NCBI GenBank assembly: GCA_965226095.1
Contig: OZ245336.1
Span: 620,001 to 684,000 of the forward strand
DNA: 64,000 bases
Source: JANQSP01 sp965226095
GTDB lineage: Bacteria > Bdellovibrionota > Bdellovibrionia > Bdellovibrionales > UBA1609
Direction: 5' to 3'
Made by a program: the position numbers and the translations under genes. The number at the start of each line of letters is the position of its first letter. Position 1 is the first letter of the stretch. The notes under the pieces are model-generated. The model was not told the origin of the DNA. It saw only the letters and a program-made list of their open reading frames with translations, and searched no databases. Positions 28,724 to 36,819 of the stretch are shown one piece after another.

Positions 28724-29758
28724 TTATGCTGGGGATATCATTTTCGCCCATTGTTTTTTTAAAAAGTCTTCAGTGATTTGCGCGCTCTTCTTTAGAAGTT
28801 TTTGTAAACCACCAGCTTCTTTTTGTTTTAAGCATATATGATAAACTTTTTTATTATCTAACAGTGACAAAATATAATCGTCACTTGTGGAAATTTCATC
28901 CACCAGTCCCAGTTCTTTAGCTTTTATCCCCAGCCAAACCTCTCCAGTAGCTACTTTTTCCATATCCAGTTTTGGTCTATGTTGAGCAACATAGTTTTTA
29001 AACTGATTATGGATCTCTTTCAAGTCTTGTTGCAATTTCTGTCTTTTTTCATCTGTGGCTTCTCCGAACATGGTAACTGTTCTTTTATATTTTCCGGCAT
29101 GATGTTCTTCGAAATCCACATCTTGTTTTTGTAGAAAACGATGGAAGTTAGGTATTTGATATAAAACTCCAATAGAGCCTAAATAGGCAAAGGGAGCGGC
29201 TAAAATCTTGTTTGCTACACAGGCCATGAGGTAACCACCACTTCCAGCTATTTCATCTACACAGATAGTGAGGTGAAAACCTTTGTCTTTCAGTCTTTGC
29301 AGTTGGCTAGCTCCTAACCCATGAGCAAAAACTGCCCCTCCGCGGTTATTGAGTCGGAGTATGATTTCATCTGTTTTAGGGTCAGCAGTTTTTAATAAAA
29401 TAGAAATTTCCTCTCTTAAACGTTTTACCTGAGAAGCTTCTATGTCTCCTTGGAAGTCCAGCACATAAGCACGTTGTTGTTCATCGGGATTATCTTCTTT
29501 TTTCTCTTTCTTTTTCTTTTTTTTCAGATTTTTTAATTCTTTTTTTACTTGCTTGGCAGAATGAGTGTGTAATTTCATTTTAAAGCTGTAGTTTTGCAAT
29601 TCCTCACCAAGGTCTGTGACTTCAAGTGGTTTTTTCTTTTTCATCTTTTTTTGTCCGGCTACAGCCGCACCGATCAAAGTCATTACAACCACTATTGCAA
29701 GTATAATGATTAAAAATTTGCCGGCAAAGAGCCCGATTTCGAAAAAGAATGATGTCAT
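28724..29758 (-). CDS. sohB: SohB-type S49 family serine peptidase
   Basis: A 344-residue inner-membrane peptidase of the SppA/SohB family. It has one N-terminal membrane segment (about 8-30), a Lys-rich SohB-type N-terminal domain (about 35-90) and the S49 domain. The serine nucleophile lies in EIAGSGGYLMACVAN; the downstream LGSIGVLYQIPNF and a following lysine belong to the Ser-Lys dyad region. These enzymes degrade signal peptides or misfolded membrane proteins. It stands alone, divergent from the AmpD-like gene. Confidence 0.88.
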   Translation of the reverse strand: MTSFFFEIGLFAGKFLIIILAIVVVMTLIGAAVAGQKKMKKKKPLEVTDLGEELQNYSFKMKLHTHSAKQVKKELKNLKKKKKKEKKEDNPDEQQRAYVLDFQGDIEASQVKRLREEISILLKTADPKTDEIILRLNNRGGAVFAHGLGASQLQRLKDKGFHLTICVDEIAGSGGYLMACVANKILAAPFAYLGSIGVLYQIPNFHRFLQKQDVDFEEHHAGKYKRTVTMFGEATDEKRQKLQQDLKEIHNQFKNYVAQHRPKLDMEKVATGEVWLGIKAKELGLVDEISTSDDYILSLLDNKKVYHICLKQKEAGGLQKLLKKSAQITEDFLKKQWAKMISPA

Positions 29759-29885
29759 TTTTATCTCCTTTGGTTTTATTAAATTAATAACTTGAGATTA
29801 AACTGTTATATGTCAATGTTATTCGCGTAAAAAAAAGTAAAAATGTAATTTTAATCAGTTTTAAAGGAATCCAGATTGACAGAGG

Positions 29886-30581
29886 GTGAGTGCTTTGTGT
29901 TTAATCGGACTTGGACAAACTGTTCCTATGAGCTTTCAATATAAAAAATGTATTTCTCCCAATCATGAAGCCACTAAAATTCCCGTGGAATTTTTGGTTC
30001 TGCACTATACGGCAATGGGTATAGAAAAAACATTGGAGTGTTTTCAAAACCCATCCTCAAAAGTATCCAGTCATTTGGTAATAGATAGGGAAGGGCAGTT
30101 ATTTGAAGTGGTTCCCTGTTTGGAGGGTTCTTGTTTTAAGGCCTATCATGCCGGCCATAGCTCTTTCACAGATGAAAACACTACTTGGAAGCAGTTGAAT
30201 GATTACTCCATTGGCATCGAACTGGTGAATTGGAATGGAAATTTTTTCCCTTATACTGAAAAACAATATCAAGCTCTCTATGAGATATTAAAACTTTTAA
30301 AATCTCTCTATCCTGCTTTGAATCAGCCGGATAGGGTGATGGGTCACGAACACATTGCCGGCACCAGAGGAAAAATAGATCCAGGTCATTGTTTTGATTG
30401 GCCTTTGTTTTTTCAAATGAACTATTCTCCACCTTTTCCCGAGCGGAAGCCTTGTCTATCTGATAAAGCTGTAAAAATGTTTCAGAAAAAATCGGATCTT
30501 CTATTACAAAAAAATGATGTAAGTGATGAAGACTGGATGAAACTGAGCACGGAGATAGAAAAACACTGTACGAAATGTTAG
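29886..30581 (+). CDS. N-acetylmuramoyl-L-alanine amidase (amidase_2, AmpD-like)
   Basis: A 231-residue zinc amidase. The ligands are in FLVLHYTAMG (His) and in VMGHEHIAGTRGKIDPGHCFDW (two His, plus the acidic end of the pattern). The domain also has SSHLVIDREGQLFEVVP and SIGIELVNWNG. AmpD-type enzymes remove the peptide from 1,6-anhydro-MurNAc during cell-wall recycling. No signal peptide is seen, which fits a cytoplasmic recycling role. The start is uncertain: GTG at 29886 or the in-frame ATG at 29928. Confidence 0.87.
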   Translation: MSALCLIGLGQTVPMSFQYKKCISPNHEATKIPVEFLVLHYTAMGIEKTLECFQNPSSKVSSHLVIDREGQLFEVVPCLEGSCFKAYHAGHSSFTDENTTWKQLNDYSIGIELVNWNGNFFPYTEKQYQALYEILKLLKSLYPALNQPDRVMGHEHIAGTRGKIDPGHCFDWPLFFQMNYSPPFPERKPCLSDKAVKMFQKKSDLLLQKNDVSDEDWMKLSTEIEKHCTKC

Positions 30582-30601
30582 TCATCCTTGCTACTTCTGT
30601 C

Positions 30602-30622
30602 ATTGCGGCCTTGAGCCGCAAT
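30602..30622. repeat. small palindrome of the GTCATTGCGG type
   Basis: The perfect hairpin attgcggc/gccgcaat is preceded by GTC and followed by CCAGG. It resembles the dispersed GTCAT... palindromes elsewhere in the window but has its own core. It lies just after the amidase gene and might act as a transcript end, although no T-run follows directly. Confidence 0.5.
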
Positions 30623-30638
30623 CCAGGTCCTAGATGCT

Positions 30639-30764
30639 TTATTTTTTTGTATCAGCTGATTGAGCTTTAATCATTTCTATGACTTCCTGATTACTATACA
30701 CAACTGTTACTATTTGACCGGATTTCAGCTTAACACTGCTATAAAACATGAAAATCCGTACCAT
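30639..30764 (-). pseudogene. remnant of a small unrecognised gene (copy 2)
   Basis: A 41-codon minus-strand frame from ATG 30764. Its residues 11-41 (VKLKSGQIVTVVYSNQEVIE...) match the end of the frame at 5672-5800 (MKVKTGQIVTAVFSPEEIME...), including the stop position. The first ten residues do not match, so this copy appears truncated. It may be the 3' end of a decayed gene belonging to a family with several members in this genome. Confidence 0.45.
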
Positions 30765-30771
30765 GTATAAA

Positions 30772-31032
30772 TCAAATTAATATGCTTAAAATCCCTTCTA
30801 CACAAGAGTTAGGATCAAAATTAAAATCAGGGTTTTCAGTTGCACATTTCTTTTCAGCATCTTCTTTAGCTTTATCCATAGTACTTCCTTCACCGTAAAT
30901 ATATAGAAGCGGCTCTCCACAATTACAACTAACATTTACTTCTTGTGAATCCAGTTTACTTGTATCAGATTTATCACAAGCCACAACCAAACCAAATAAA
31001 CAAAAATAGACTAAAAAACAGTGCTTTTTCAT
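30772..31032 (-). CDS. small lipoprotein with Cys motif, paralogue A
   Basis: An 86-residue lipoprotein with lipobox LVVAC (C19). The mature part has CNCGEPLLYIYGEGSTMDKA followed by a helix containing AEKKC and a later Cys. It shares the arrangement C-x-C-G, a Gly-x-Gly-x-T turn, then an Ala-rich helix ending in Cys with the next gene (31048-31356). The two are 15 bp apart on the same strand and look like a duplicated pair. The function is unknown. Confidence 0.6.
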   Translation of the reverse strand: MKKHCFLVYFCLFGLVVACDKSDTSKLDSQEVNVSCNCGEPLLYIYGEGSTMDKAKEDAEKKCATENPDFNFDPNSCVEGILSILI

Positions 31033-31047
31033 ATTTACCTACCTTAA

Positions 31048-31356
31048 TTATTGACGGAAAAATGCACAACTCTCCTGAGCCTTAGATTGAGCTTGAACGA
31101 GTGTCTCGCCTTTTCCTATAACTTTATCTGAGCCACACAAACAAATAACAGAAAAACCTTCTTGTTCATCAATGACAGTACAGTTATCTTGTGAAGGCTC
31201 TGTATTATCTTGTTCACCATTATCTTGTTCATCAACTGTAACAAGATTATTTGGTGGTGACGGTGTTTCATTTGATGTACTTTCTTCATTGCTACTACAA
31301 GCAGATACTAAAAAAAACAAAATGCAATATAATGTTCTGTACATAATCCCCTTCAA
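31048..31356 (-). CDS. small lipoprotein with Cys motif, paralogue B
   Basis: A 102-residue lipoprotein with lipobox LVSAC (C20), a Ser/Asn/Glu/Asp-rich linker, and a C-terminal domain CLCGSDKVIGKGETLVQAQ followed by a helix with ESC. The domain matches its neighbour at 30772-31032. The conserved cysteines suggest a disulfide in the periplasm. It lies upstream of paralogue A and is probably cotranscribed. No known family was recognised. Confidence 0.6.
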   Translation of the reverse strand: MKGIMYRTLYCILFFLVSACSSNEESTSNETPSPPNNLVTVDEQDNGEQDNTEPSQDNCTVIDEQEGFSVICLCGSDKVIGKGETLVQAQSKAQESCAFFRQ

Positions 31357-31538
31357 GTTTAGTTAATAACTAATAGTTGTCTGTATTTTAGGCTGACGAT
31401 AAGTAACAAAATCATCACAATTATTAAATTCATTTACTTGATGGTGTCGATCGAACTTGAGCTATATCTATGTGATTTTCCCACATAATTTTACTCTCAC
31501 CTTTTATAACATGTATTTCATAAATTTGCTTTTCCTCA

Positions 31539-32000
31539 TCACACTGCTGTCAAAATCACACAGATTTTTCTGATGATCCTCGTAAGTAACGGGAAAGATA
31601 AAGATCGTATTGCCCGGTAGAGTTTAGAATAATCTACTTCATCGATATAACTATAAGAACCTATTCCTAATAAGATCGATTCTCCTGTTTCTATTGAATA
31701 GCCATAAAATTTTATTGTTCTTGGTAAAAGCAAACAATAAGTATCTATTTCTTTTTTACTTAAACTCAAAAACTTTGGACTCTGTACCACTGAACGTGAA
31801 TTAACCGTTCATCTTCATAAGGAGTTGATTCATCATATACTAAAGTAACCTCAAATGGTACCTCTAAAGTTTCTGCGTTCTCTCTTCTGTCATCATTAAT
31901 CATTATAATAATTTTGTCAGAATGTAAATCATCATTGATACCCGCTCCTGCTGAAACAACAATAAGTGTAATCTTTTTACATAGTAGATTATTAGAACAA
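31539..32000 (-). pseudogene. frameshifted remnant of an unknown gene
   Basis: Two long minus-strand frames adjoin at about 31780-31795: one upstream (about 31998 to 31777) reads LIVVSAGAGINDDLHSDKI and ends with WYRVQSF, and the downstream one (31790 to 31539) reads FYGYSIETGESILLGIGSY. Together they look like one protein split by a frameshift in a short T-run. The downstream piece could be expressed alone from GTG at 31790 but lacks a good ribosome binding site. The product is unrecognised. It lies in the decayed 31.4-33.1 kb region. Confidence 0.4.
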
Positions 32001-32044
32001 GTCAGTGAGCTTTCAGTCTTGCTTTTGGTTTTCTTTCGCTGACA

Positions 32045-32716
32045 AAAATTGTATAAGAGCTGAAAAAGTACAGATTTTGTATGAGAACTGCATTGGTATG
32101 ATAAAAGCCTCTAAAAAGTAAAAGACATCCTTCCTGTGTAAGTAGGAATCCAGAAAATTATATCTTCAATCAATCAGTAGACTAATTTGCTATCTTTCCT
32201 TTTTCCCTCGAATGTTATGACACTACCTGAACCGATGATCTTCAATGCTTTCTTTCCAAGCTTGAGACGCGAAAAACACTCTAGATTAGAGGAAAACATT
32301 AAAAATAAAAATATTTTAATATAATCCATGCAAACAAGTTTTAAAGAAAGAAGGTAGCGCAATTAGGTAAATCAGACTACTACACTTTATCCTGCCTACT
32401 CTCTAGTTTTTACAAAATTTACAGTTATTGTTCTCATTTTAGTCGAAGTAAACTTGGGTATTATATTAGTCGGAGGTCATTTAGTCAATCTGACAAAAAA
32501 GATCTATGGAGAATGTAAGAGCTTTACCCTTTAAGGTGCAAAGAGACAGAACTTAAAAGAAGGCATTTGTTTTTAAACTGCTTAAGATGATAAATCAGTT
32601 AATTTTAATATTACCTATTGAAATAACCTGAATAAAAAATCTGGTAGGATTTTGAATTAATGTTTACAATTCTGTCCAATCAGTACAGATGTTTGTATTT
32701 GTGGCATTGACTCCAT
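32045..32716 (-). pseudogene. hypoxanthine phosphoribosyltransferase pseudogene, copy B (heavily decayed)
   Basis: Starting at ATG 32716 the first 13 codons are identical to copy A (MESMPQIQTSVLI). Stops and frameshifts follow, but blocks matching copy A remain down to about 32440 (LFAPLKGKALTFSIDLF against LCTLKGAFTFYSDLV). A block at 32045-32135 matches the copy A C-terminal segment (around the KDV and MQF residues), so copy B seems to end there. The space between, 32174-32362, carries an unrelated 62-codon frame with a signal-like start, of doubtful reality. There is no functional product. Confidence 0.6.
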
Positions 32717-32724
32717 TCACCTTT

Positions 32725-33110
32725 AAGCCTATGTGATCGATTTGACAATTTTTTCCGGCTTGACAATAAGTGTGACAGTAGTCAAGTTAAAGTGATTTTG
32801 TAAGAACTGCATGGTTAAGCCTCTATCTCAATATTCAATCAACAGGACATCTTTTCCCTCTATGTCGAGTTCAATGTCCAATATTTTTATAACCATAACA
32901 AGAGGTAGCGCAGAAATCACATGTTAGGTCGAAGTCCAACAGTCGGACCAAATCTGAATAGAATGTAAAAGCACCCTTTAAGGTGCAAAGAGACAGAACT
33001 TTTTTGTTTTTAAACTGCTTATTTAAATCAGAAGCTATTTCCTGAATTCTTTTTTGAATTTGTTTTTCTGTAATCAGTACAGATGTTTGTATTTGTGGCA
33101 TTGACTCCAT
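32725..33110 (-). pseudogene. hpt: hypoxanthine phosphoribosyltransferase pseudogene, copy A
   Basis: ATG 33110 opens 79 intact codons of an HPRT N-terminus (LITEKQIQKRIQEIASDLNK, VLSLCTLKGAFTFYSDLVR, DFDLTCDFCATSCYG). At about 32875 the frame is lost and the match continues in another frame with ELDIEGKDVLLIE, where the family has its PRPP-binding VEDIIDTG-type motif; here a stop interrupts it. It continues as LTMQFLQNHFNLTTVTLI and KPEKI. The salvage enzyme joins hypoxanthine or guanine to PRPP. The catalytic region is broken, so the gene is dead. Confidence 0.75.
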
Positions 33111-33171
33111 TCCTTTAAGGGGTTAAAGATACAACAAGTTAGCATATTTTTCTATCAATTAAAAGGGCGCT

Positions 33172-33627
33172 ATGAATAAAGATATTTTAAATGAAGAGCT
33201 AGTAGTAACAGGTGTGAAAAAAAATATCTGTCTGAACGATCTTAAAGGAAAAAATGTGGTGTTGTATTTTTACCCAAAAGACAGCACTCCAGGTTGTACG
33301 ATAGAAGGGAAGGATTTTAGTAAATTGTATAAGCAGTTTTCAGCCAGTAATACAGAAGTTTTTGGTGTTTCCATGGATAATCTCGATTCTCACGAAAAAT
33401 TCAAAAGCAAATACAAATATGTTTTTGAATTGATTAGTGATTTAGAGGGGAAATTGTGTAAAGCTTTTAAGGTTTTAAAGGAAAAATCCATGTTCGGAAA
33501 AAAATTTCAAGGCATTGAAAGAAGTACTTTTGTGTTGGATCAAAAAGGTGAGTTGATTCAAGAGTGGCGAAAAGTAAAATTCCTCGGACATGCCAAAGAG
33601 GTGTTAAAGTTTGTAAAACAATTATAA
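33172..33627 (+). CDS. bcp: peroxiredoxin, Bcp/PrxQ type
   Basis: A 151-residue thiol peroxidase of the Bcp/PrxQ group, which reduces hydrogen and organic peroxides in the cytoplasm. The peroxidatic cysteine is C42 in YPKDSTPGCTIEGKDF. Many Bcp proteins have a resolving cysteine five residues later; a lysine is found there, so this is probably a 1-Cys type or uses an external thiol. It lies 22 bp upstream of rsmH on the same strand, in the place where mraZ often stands. Confidence 0.9.
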   Translation: MNKDILNEELVVTGVKKNICLNDLKGKNVVLYFYPKDSTPGCTIEGKDFSKLYKQFSASNTEVFGVSMDNLDSHEKFKSKYKYVFELISDLEGKLCKAFKVLKEKSMFGKKFQGIERSTFVLDQKGELIQEWRKVKFLGHAKEVLKFVKQL

Positions 33628-33649
33628 ATACTGCGATGCAATAATTCTC

Positions 33650-34570
33650 GTGTCAAAAAATCAGTTATTACAGCATCAACCCATTTTAGTCTCAGAAATT
33701 CTTAAATTGCTTCCTTCTTGGCCGGCAGACAAAACACAAAAGTGGATTTTGGATGCGACTTTTGGGCGAGGAGGGCATACTCAGGCTTTTTTAAGGCAAT
33801 TGGATTCTATTTTTGTAATAGCTCTTGATAAGGATGCTACAGCAGTGGAATGGGGACTCAAAAACTTAAAACCCCAGTTCTCCGATTCTCTTCATATACT
33901 GCACGCGGATTTTCATCAGTATTCGGATTTAATAAAAAACACTTTTCCAGGTTTTCTTAAAAATCAGGGTTTTGATATCATTATAATGGATTTAGGTCCG
34001 AGTTCACCTCAACTGGATGATCCTGCAAGAGGCTTTGGTTTTTATAAGGAGGGCCCCTTGGATATGCGAATGAATCCATCACAAAACTTTTCAGCAATGG
34101 ATATTGTGAATCAATGGAAGGAAGATAAATTAAAGGATTTATTTTACTCTTGCGGGGATATTCATCGCTCTGGACGGGTGGTAAAAGCGATTTTAAAAGA
34201 AAGAAAAATTAAACCCTTTGTCACTACTCGTCAACTGGCTGATCTGATTCAAAAACAAATCGGTTGGAAAAAAAAAGGACGACATCCAGCCACTTCTTAC
34301 TTTCTGGCTTTACGTATTGCAGTTAACAATGAACTGGAAGGGCTTGGTCAAGTCTTGCCGGAAATGATATATTCTTTAAATACCGGTGGAAGAATATTTA
34401 TTTTGAGTTTTCATTCTCTGGAGGATCGTATCGTAAAGAATATTTTAAAAGGTCAGCATAAACAATCTGGGGTAATAATAAACAAAAAAGTTATTCGGCC
34501 GAGTCGTGAAGAGATACGCAACAATCCAAGAGCCAGAAGTGCCGTGTTAAGAGTTTTTGAAAAAAGGTAG
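33650..34570 (+). CDS. rsmH: 16S rRNA (cytosine(1402)-N4)-methyltransferase
   Basis: RsmH (MraW) methylates N4 of C1402 in the 16S rRNA decoding centre. The N-terminus has HQPILVSEIL and the SAM site ILDATFGRGGHTQAFL; the family signature DIIIMDLGPSSPQLDDPARGF and the C-terminal FILSFHSLEDRIVK and NPRARSAVLRV are all present. The start is GTG at 33650. The 306 residues are normal. It is the first gene of the division and cell-wall cluster here and overlaps or abuts ftsL. Confidence 0.95.
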   Translation: MSKNQLLQHQPILVSEILKLLPSWPADKTQKWILDATFGRGGHTQAFLRQLDSIFVIALDKDATAVEWGLKNLKPQFSDSLHILHADFHQYSDLIKNTFPGFLKNQGFDIIIMDLGPSSPQLDDPARGFGFYKEGPLDMRMNPSQNFSAMDIVNQWKEDKLKDLFYSCGDIHRSGRVVKAILKERKIKPFVTTRQLADLIQKQIGWKKKGRHPATSYFLALRIAVNNELEGLGQVLPEMIYSLNTGGRIFILSFHSLEDRIVKNILKGQHKQSGVIINKKVIRPSREEIRNNPRARSAVLRVFEKR

Positions 34571-34580
34571 CTATAAAATT

Positions 34581-34880
34581 ATGAGAGATATTTATAAAGA
34601 TAATTTAATTCCTTTTTTTAATATTTTAATTATCATTATTACTTTATTCATTATTGTTTTTGTTAAAACCTGGTTGAGGGATATGAATTATGATTTTTTA
34701 ATTCAATCCCGCTTATATGGTTCTCTTCAGGATCGATATTATAAAAATTTAATGATGCAGGCCCAGTTGACCCGTTCTGAACGTTTGGAAAAACTAGCTC
34801 ATTCCAGGATGACTCTTAATTGGGCGAAAGATGGTCAGGTGATTTTAATTATTGGAGGAAAGGCGGCAGTACCACAGTAA
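34581..34880 (+). CDS. ftsL: cell division protein FtsL
   Basis: A 99-residue bitopic protein with one membrane segment (about residues 10-30) and a short coiled-coil periplasmic part (LIQSRLYGSLQDRYYKNLMM) that would pair with FtsB and FtsQ in the divisome. Assignment rests on its size, topology and position between rsmH and ftsI, since FtsL is poorly conserved. ATG 34581 is chosen; a TTG at 34557 would start inside rsmH. Confidence 0.8.
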   Translation: MRDIYKDNLIPFFNILIIIITLFIIVFVKTWLRDMNYDFLIQSRLYGSLQDRYYKNLMMQAQLTRSERLEKLAHSRMTLNWAKDGQVILIIGGKAAVPQ

Positions 34881-34881
34881 C

Positions 34882-36819
34882 ATGAAATCCAGAATTATTT
34901 TTGTATGTGTTATATTATTATTATTTTGTTTTACTTTTGTAGTAAGGGGAATTGTTTTACAGTTTTTCCCTGATGAAAGACTCATTTCTGTCAAAAAGAA
35001 AAATTTTGAAAGAGTAATTAAGTTAAAACCCAGGAGGGGAATTATTTATGATCGTCATGGGCGTGAGTTAGCCATATCCATTGCTTCACAATCCTTGTTT
35101 GCCGATCCTTTTTTAATAAAAAATCCCAAGCAAATAGCTAAAAAGTTAAGTCGCCTGTTAGGCATTTCTTATTCTTCTTTGTATAAAAAAATCAAAAATA
35201 AAAAGCGCCGGTTTGTATGGATTAAGAGGCATATTACAGATGAGGAATGGGAAAAGATTAAATCCTGGAAAATTTATGGTCTGGCATTTTTAGAGGAGCC
35301 CAAGCGGATGTATCCCAATGGTTCCTTGTTGGCGCAGATGATGGGCTTTGTGGGGCGAGATGGACATGGTCTGGAAGGAATTGAATTAAGTTATGATCGT
35401 TTTTTAAGTGGAGAGGAAAAAAAGGTATTGGTGTACAAAGATGCCAAGGGGCGACCTTTATTTTCTGATGTGATCTTTGATACGAGTCTGGTGAATTTAC
35501 GATCCAATGGAGCAGACATTTATTTAACTATTGATAGTGATTTACAGTTTTTCTTTGAGAAAGAATTAAGAAAAGTTGTGGAACATTATTCAGCTCGTTC
35601 CGGAGTGGGAATTATTATGAATCCACAAACCGGTGAGATTTTATCATTAGCTCATTTTCCTTCTTTTAATTTAAATCAGCCCTTTCAATCGGATCCGCAA
35701 TTGTTTCGAAATCGGGCAGTGACAGACGCCTTTGAACCGGGAAGCACTTTAAAATCTTTTGTAGTGGGAGCCGCTTTGAAAAATGATACTCCACCTACTC
35801 AACGGTATGAAGGTAGTGAGGAAGGTTTCTTAGTTGAAAATCATGTAATCAGGGAAGCGGAAGCCGGCAAATATTTTCAAAATCTGGATTTACGGGAAAT
35901 TTTATCTTTTTCTTCCAATGTGGGAGCCGCGCAAGTGGCTTTGGATGTGGGAGATCAATCTTTATATAATCTTTTAAAAGATTTTGGTTTTGGTTCTAAA
36001 CTGGGTATTGTTTTTCCTGGTGAAAATCCTGGTATTTTGAATAAACCTCCTTGGAAAAAATTGCAATTGGCCACAATTGGTTTTGGTCATGCCGTGTCTG
36101 TCACTCCTTTACAAATGGTCACAGCCTATTCAGCAATAGCCAATGGAGGAATGTTAAAACAGCCTTACTTTGTCAGCTCCATCAGGTATAAGGAAACCAA
36201 TCGCACAGAAACTTATGAAGCAAAAGATCTAAGGCAGGTGTTAACGCCGGAACAAGCTAGAATAATGACGATGATGCTCATTTCAGCAGTGTCATACAAT
36301 GGCACTGGAAGTAAAGCGCAGGTAAAAGGTTTTTTATCTGCCGGTAAAACGGGGACTGCTCAAGTTGTGGATAAGGAACAAGGTGGCTATTTAACAGAAC
36401 AATATATTTCCAGTTTTGTAGGTTTTATTCCTGCTCATAAACCTCAATTCGTTATTTATGTGGCTGTGGAACAACCTCAAGAGAAATTTTACGGTTCAAC
36501 AGTGGCGGCACCGGTGTTCTCCAATGTTGCAGAGTATGCCGTTCGACAGGCTGGTTTGTCTCCTATTCTCATTAGTGAAAGAGATATTTTACAGGAAAAA
36601 GAAGTTGATTTGAAACAGAAAAAAGTCAAACGCAATCTTGCTGAAGCCAGGGGACACGTACCTTATTTTATTGGTTTGAGTTTAAGGGAAGCCTATCAAA
36701 AAGCTCGTGATACCGAAATACGGTTAAAAGTGAAAGGTTCCGGAAAAGTGGTCAGTGTGATTCCTTTATTTGGAGAACCCCTTCCCACAGATCGAAAGAT
36801 TTCTCTCATTCTTGAATGA
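34882..36819 (+). CDS. ftsI: peptidoglycan transpeptidase FtsI (PBP3) with C-terminal PASTA domain
   Basis: The septal class B penicillin-binding protein cross-links new peptidoglycan at division. It has a membrane anchor (about 5-25), the N-terminal pedestal (KPRRGIIYDRHGRELA), and the transpeptidase domain with S288-T-L-K (EPGSTLKSF), SFSSNVG and KTGTAQ. The last 60 residues (RGHVPYFIGLSLREAYQKA onward) form a single PASTA domain, usual in deltaproteobacterial and Gram-positive FtsI. ATG 34882 is chosen over a TTG at 34852, as it gives a standard membrane anchor. The stop overlaps murE by four bases. Confidence 0.93.
   Translation: MKSRIIFVCVILLLFCFTFVVRGIVLQFFPDERLISVKKKNFERVIKLKPRRGIIYDRHGRELAISIASQSLFADPFLIKNPKQIAKKLSRLLGISYSSLYKKIKNKKRRFVWIKRHITDEEWEKIKSWKIYGLAFLEEPKRMYPNGSLLAQMMGFVGRDGHGLEGIELSYDRFLSGEEKKVLVYKDAKGRPLFSDVIFDTSLVNLRSNGADIYLTIDSDLQFFFEKELRKVVEHYSARSGVGIIMNPQTGEILSLAHFPSFNLNQPFQSDPQLFRNRAVTDAFEPGSTLKSFVVGAALKNDTPPTQRYEGSEEGFLVENHVIREAEAGKYFQNLDLREILSFSSNVGAAQVALDVGDQSLYNLLKDFGFGSKLGIVFPGENPGILNKPPWKKLQLATIGFGHAVSVTPLQMVTAYSAIANGGMLKQPYFVSSIRYKETNRTETYEAKDLRQVLTPEQARIMTMMLISAVSYNGTGSKAQVKGFLSAGKTGTAQVVDKEQGGYLTEQYISSFVGFIPAHKPQFVIYVAVEQPQEKFYGSTVAAPVFSNVAEYAVRQAGLSPILISERDILQEKEVDLKQKKVKRNLAEARGHVPYFIGLSLREAYQKARDTEIRLKVKGSGKVVSVIPLFGEPLPTDRKISLILE

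Noticed and set aside
32174..32362. 62-codon minus-strand frame with a signal-like start
   Set aside because: It lies in decayed DNA between hpt remnants, lacks a ribosome binding site and matches nothing recognised.
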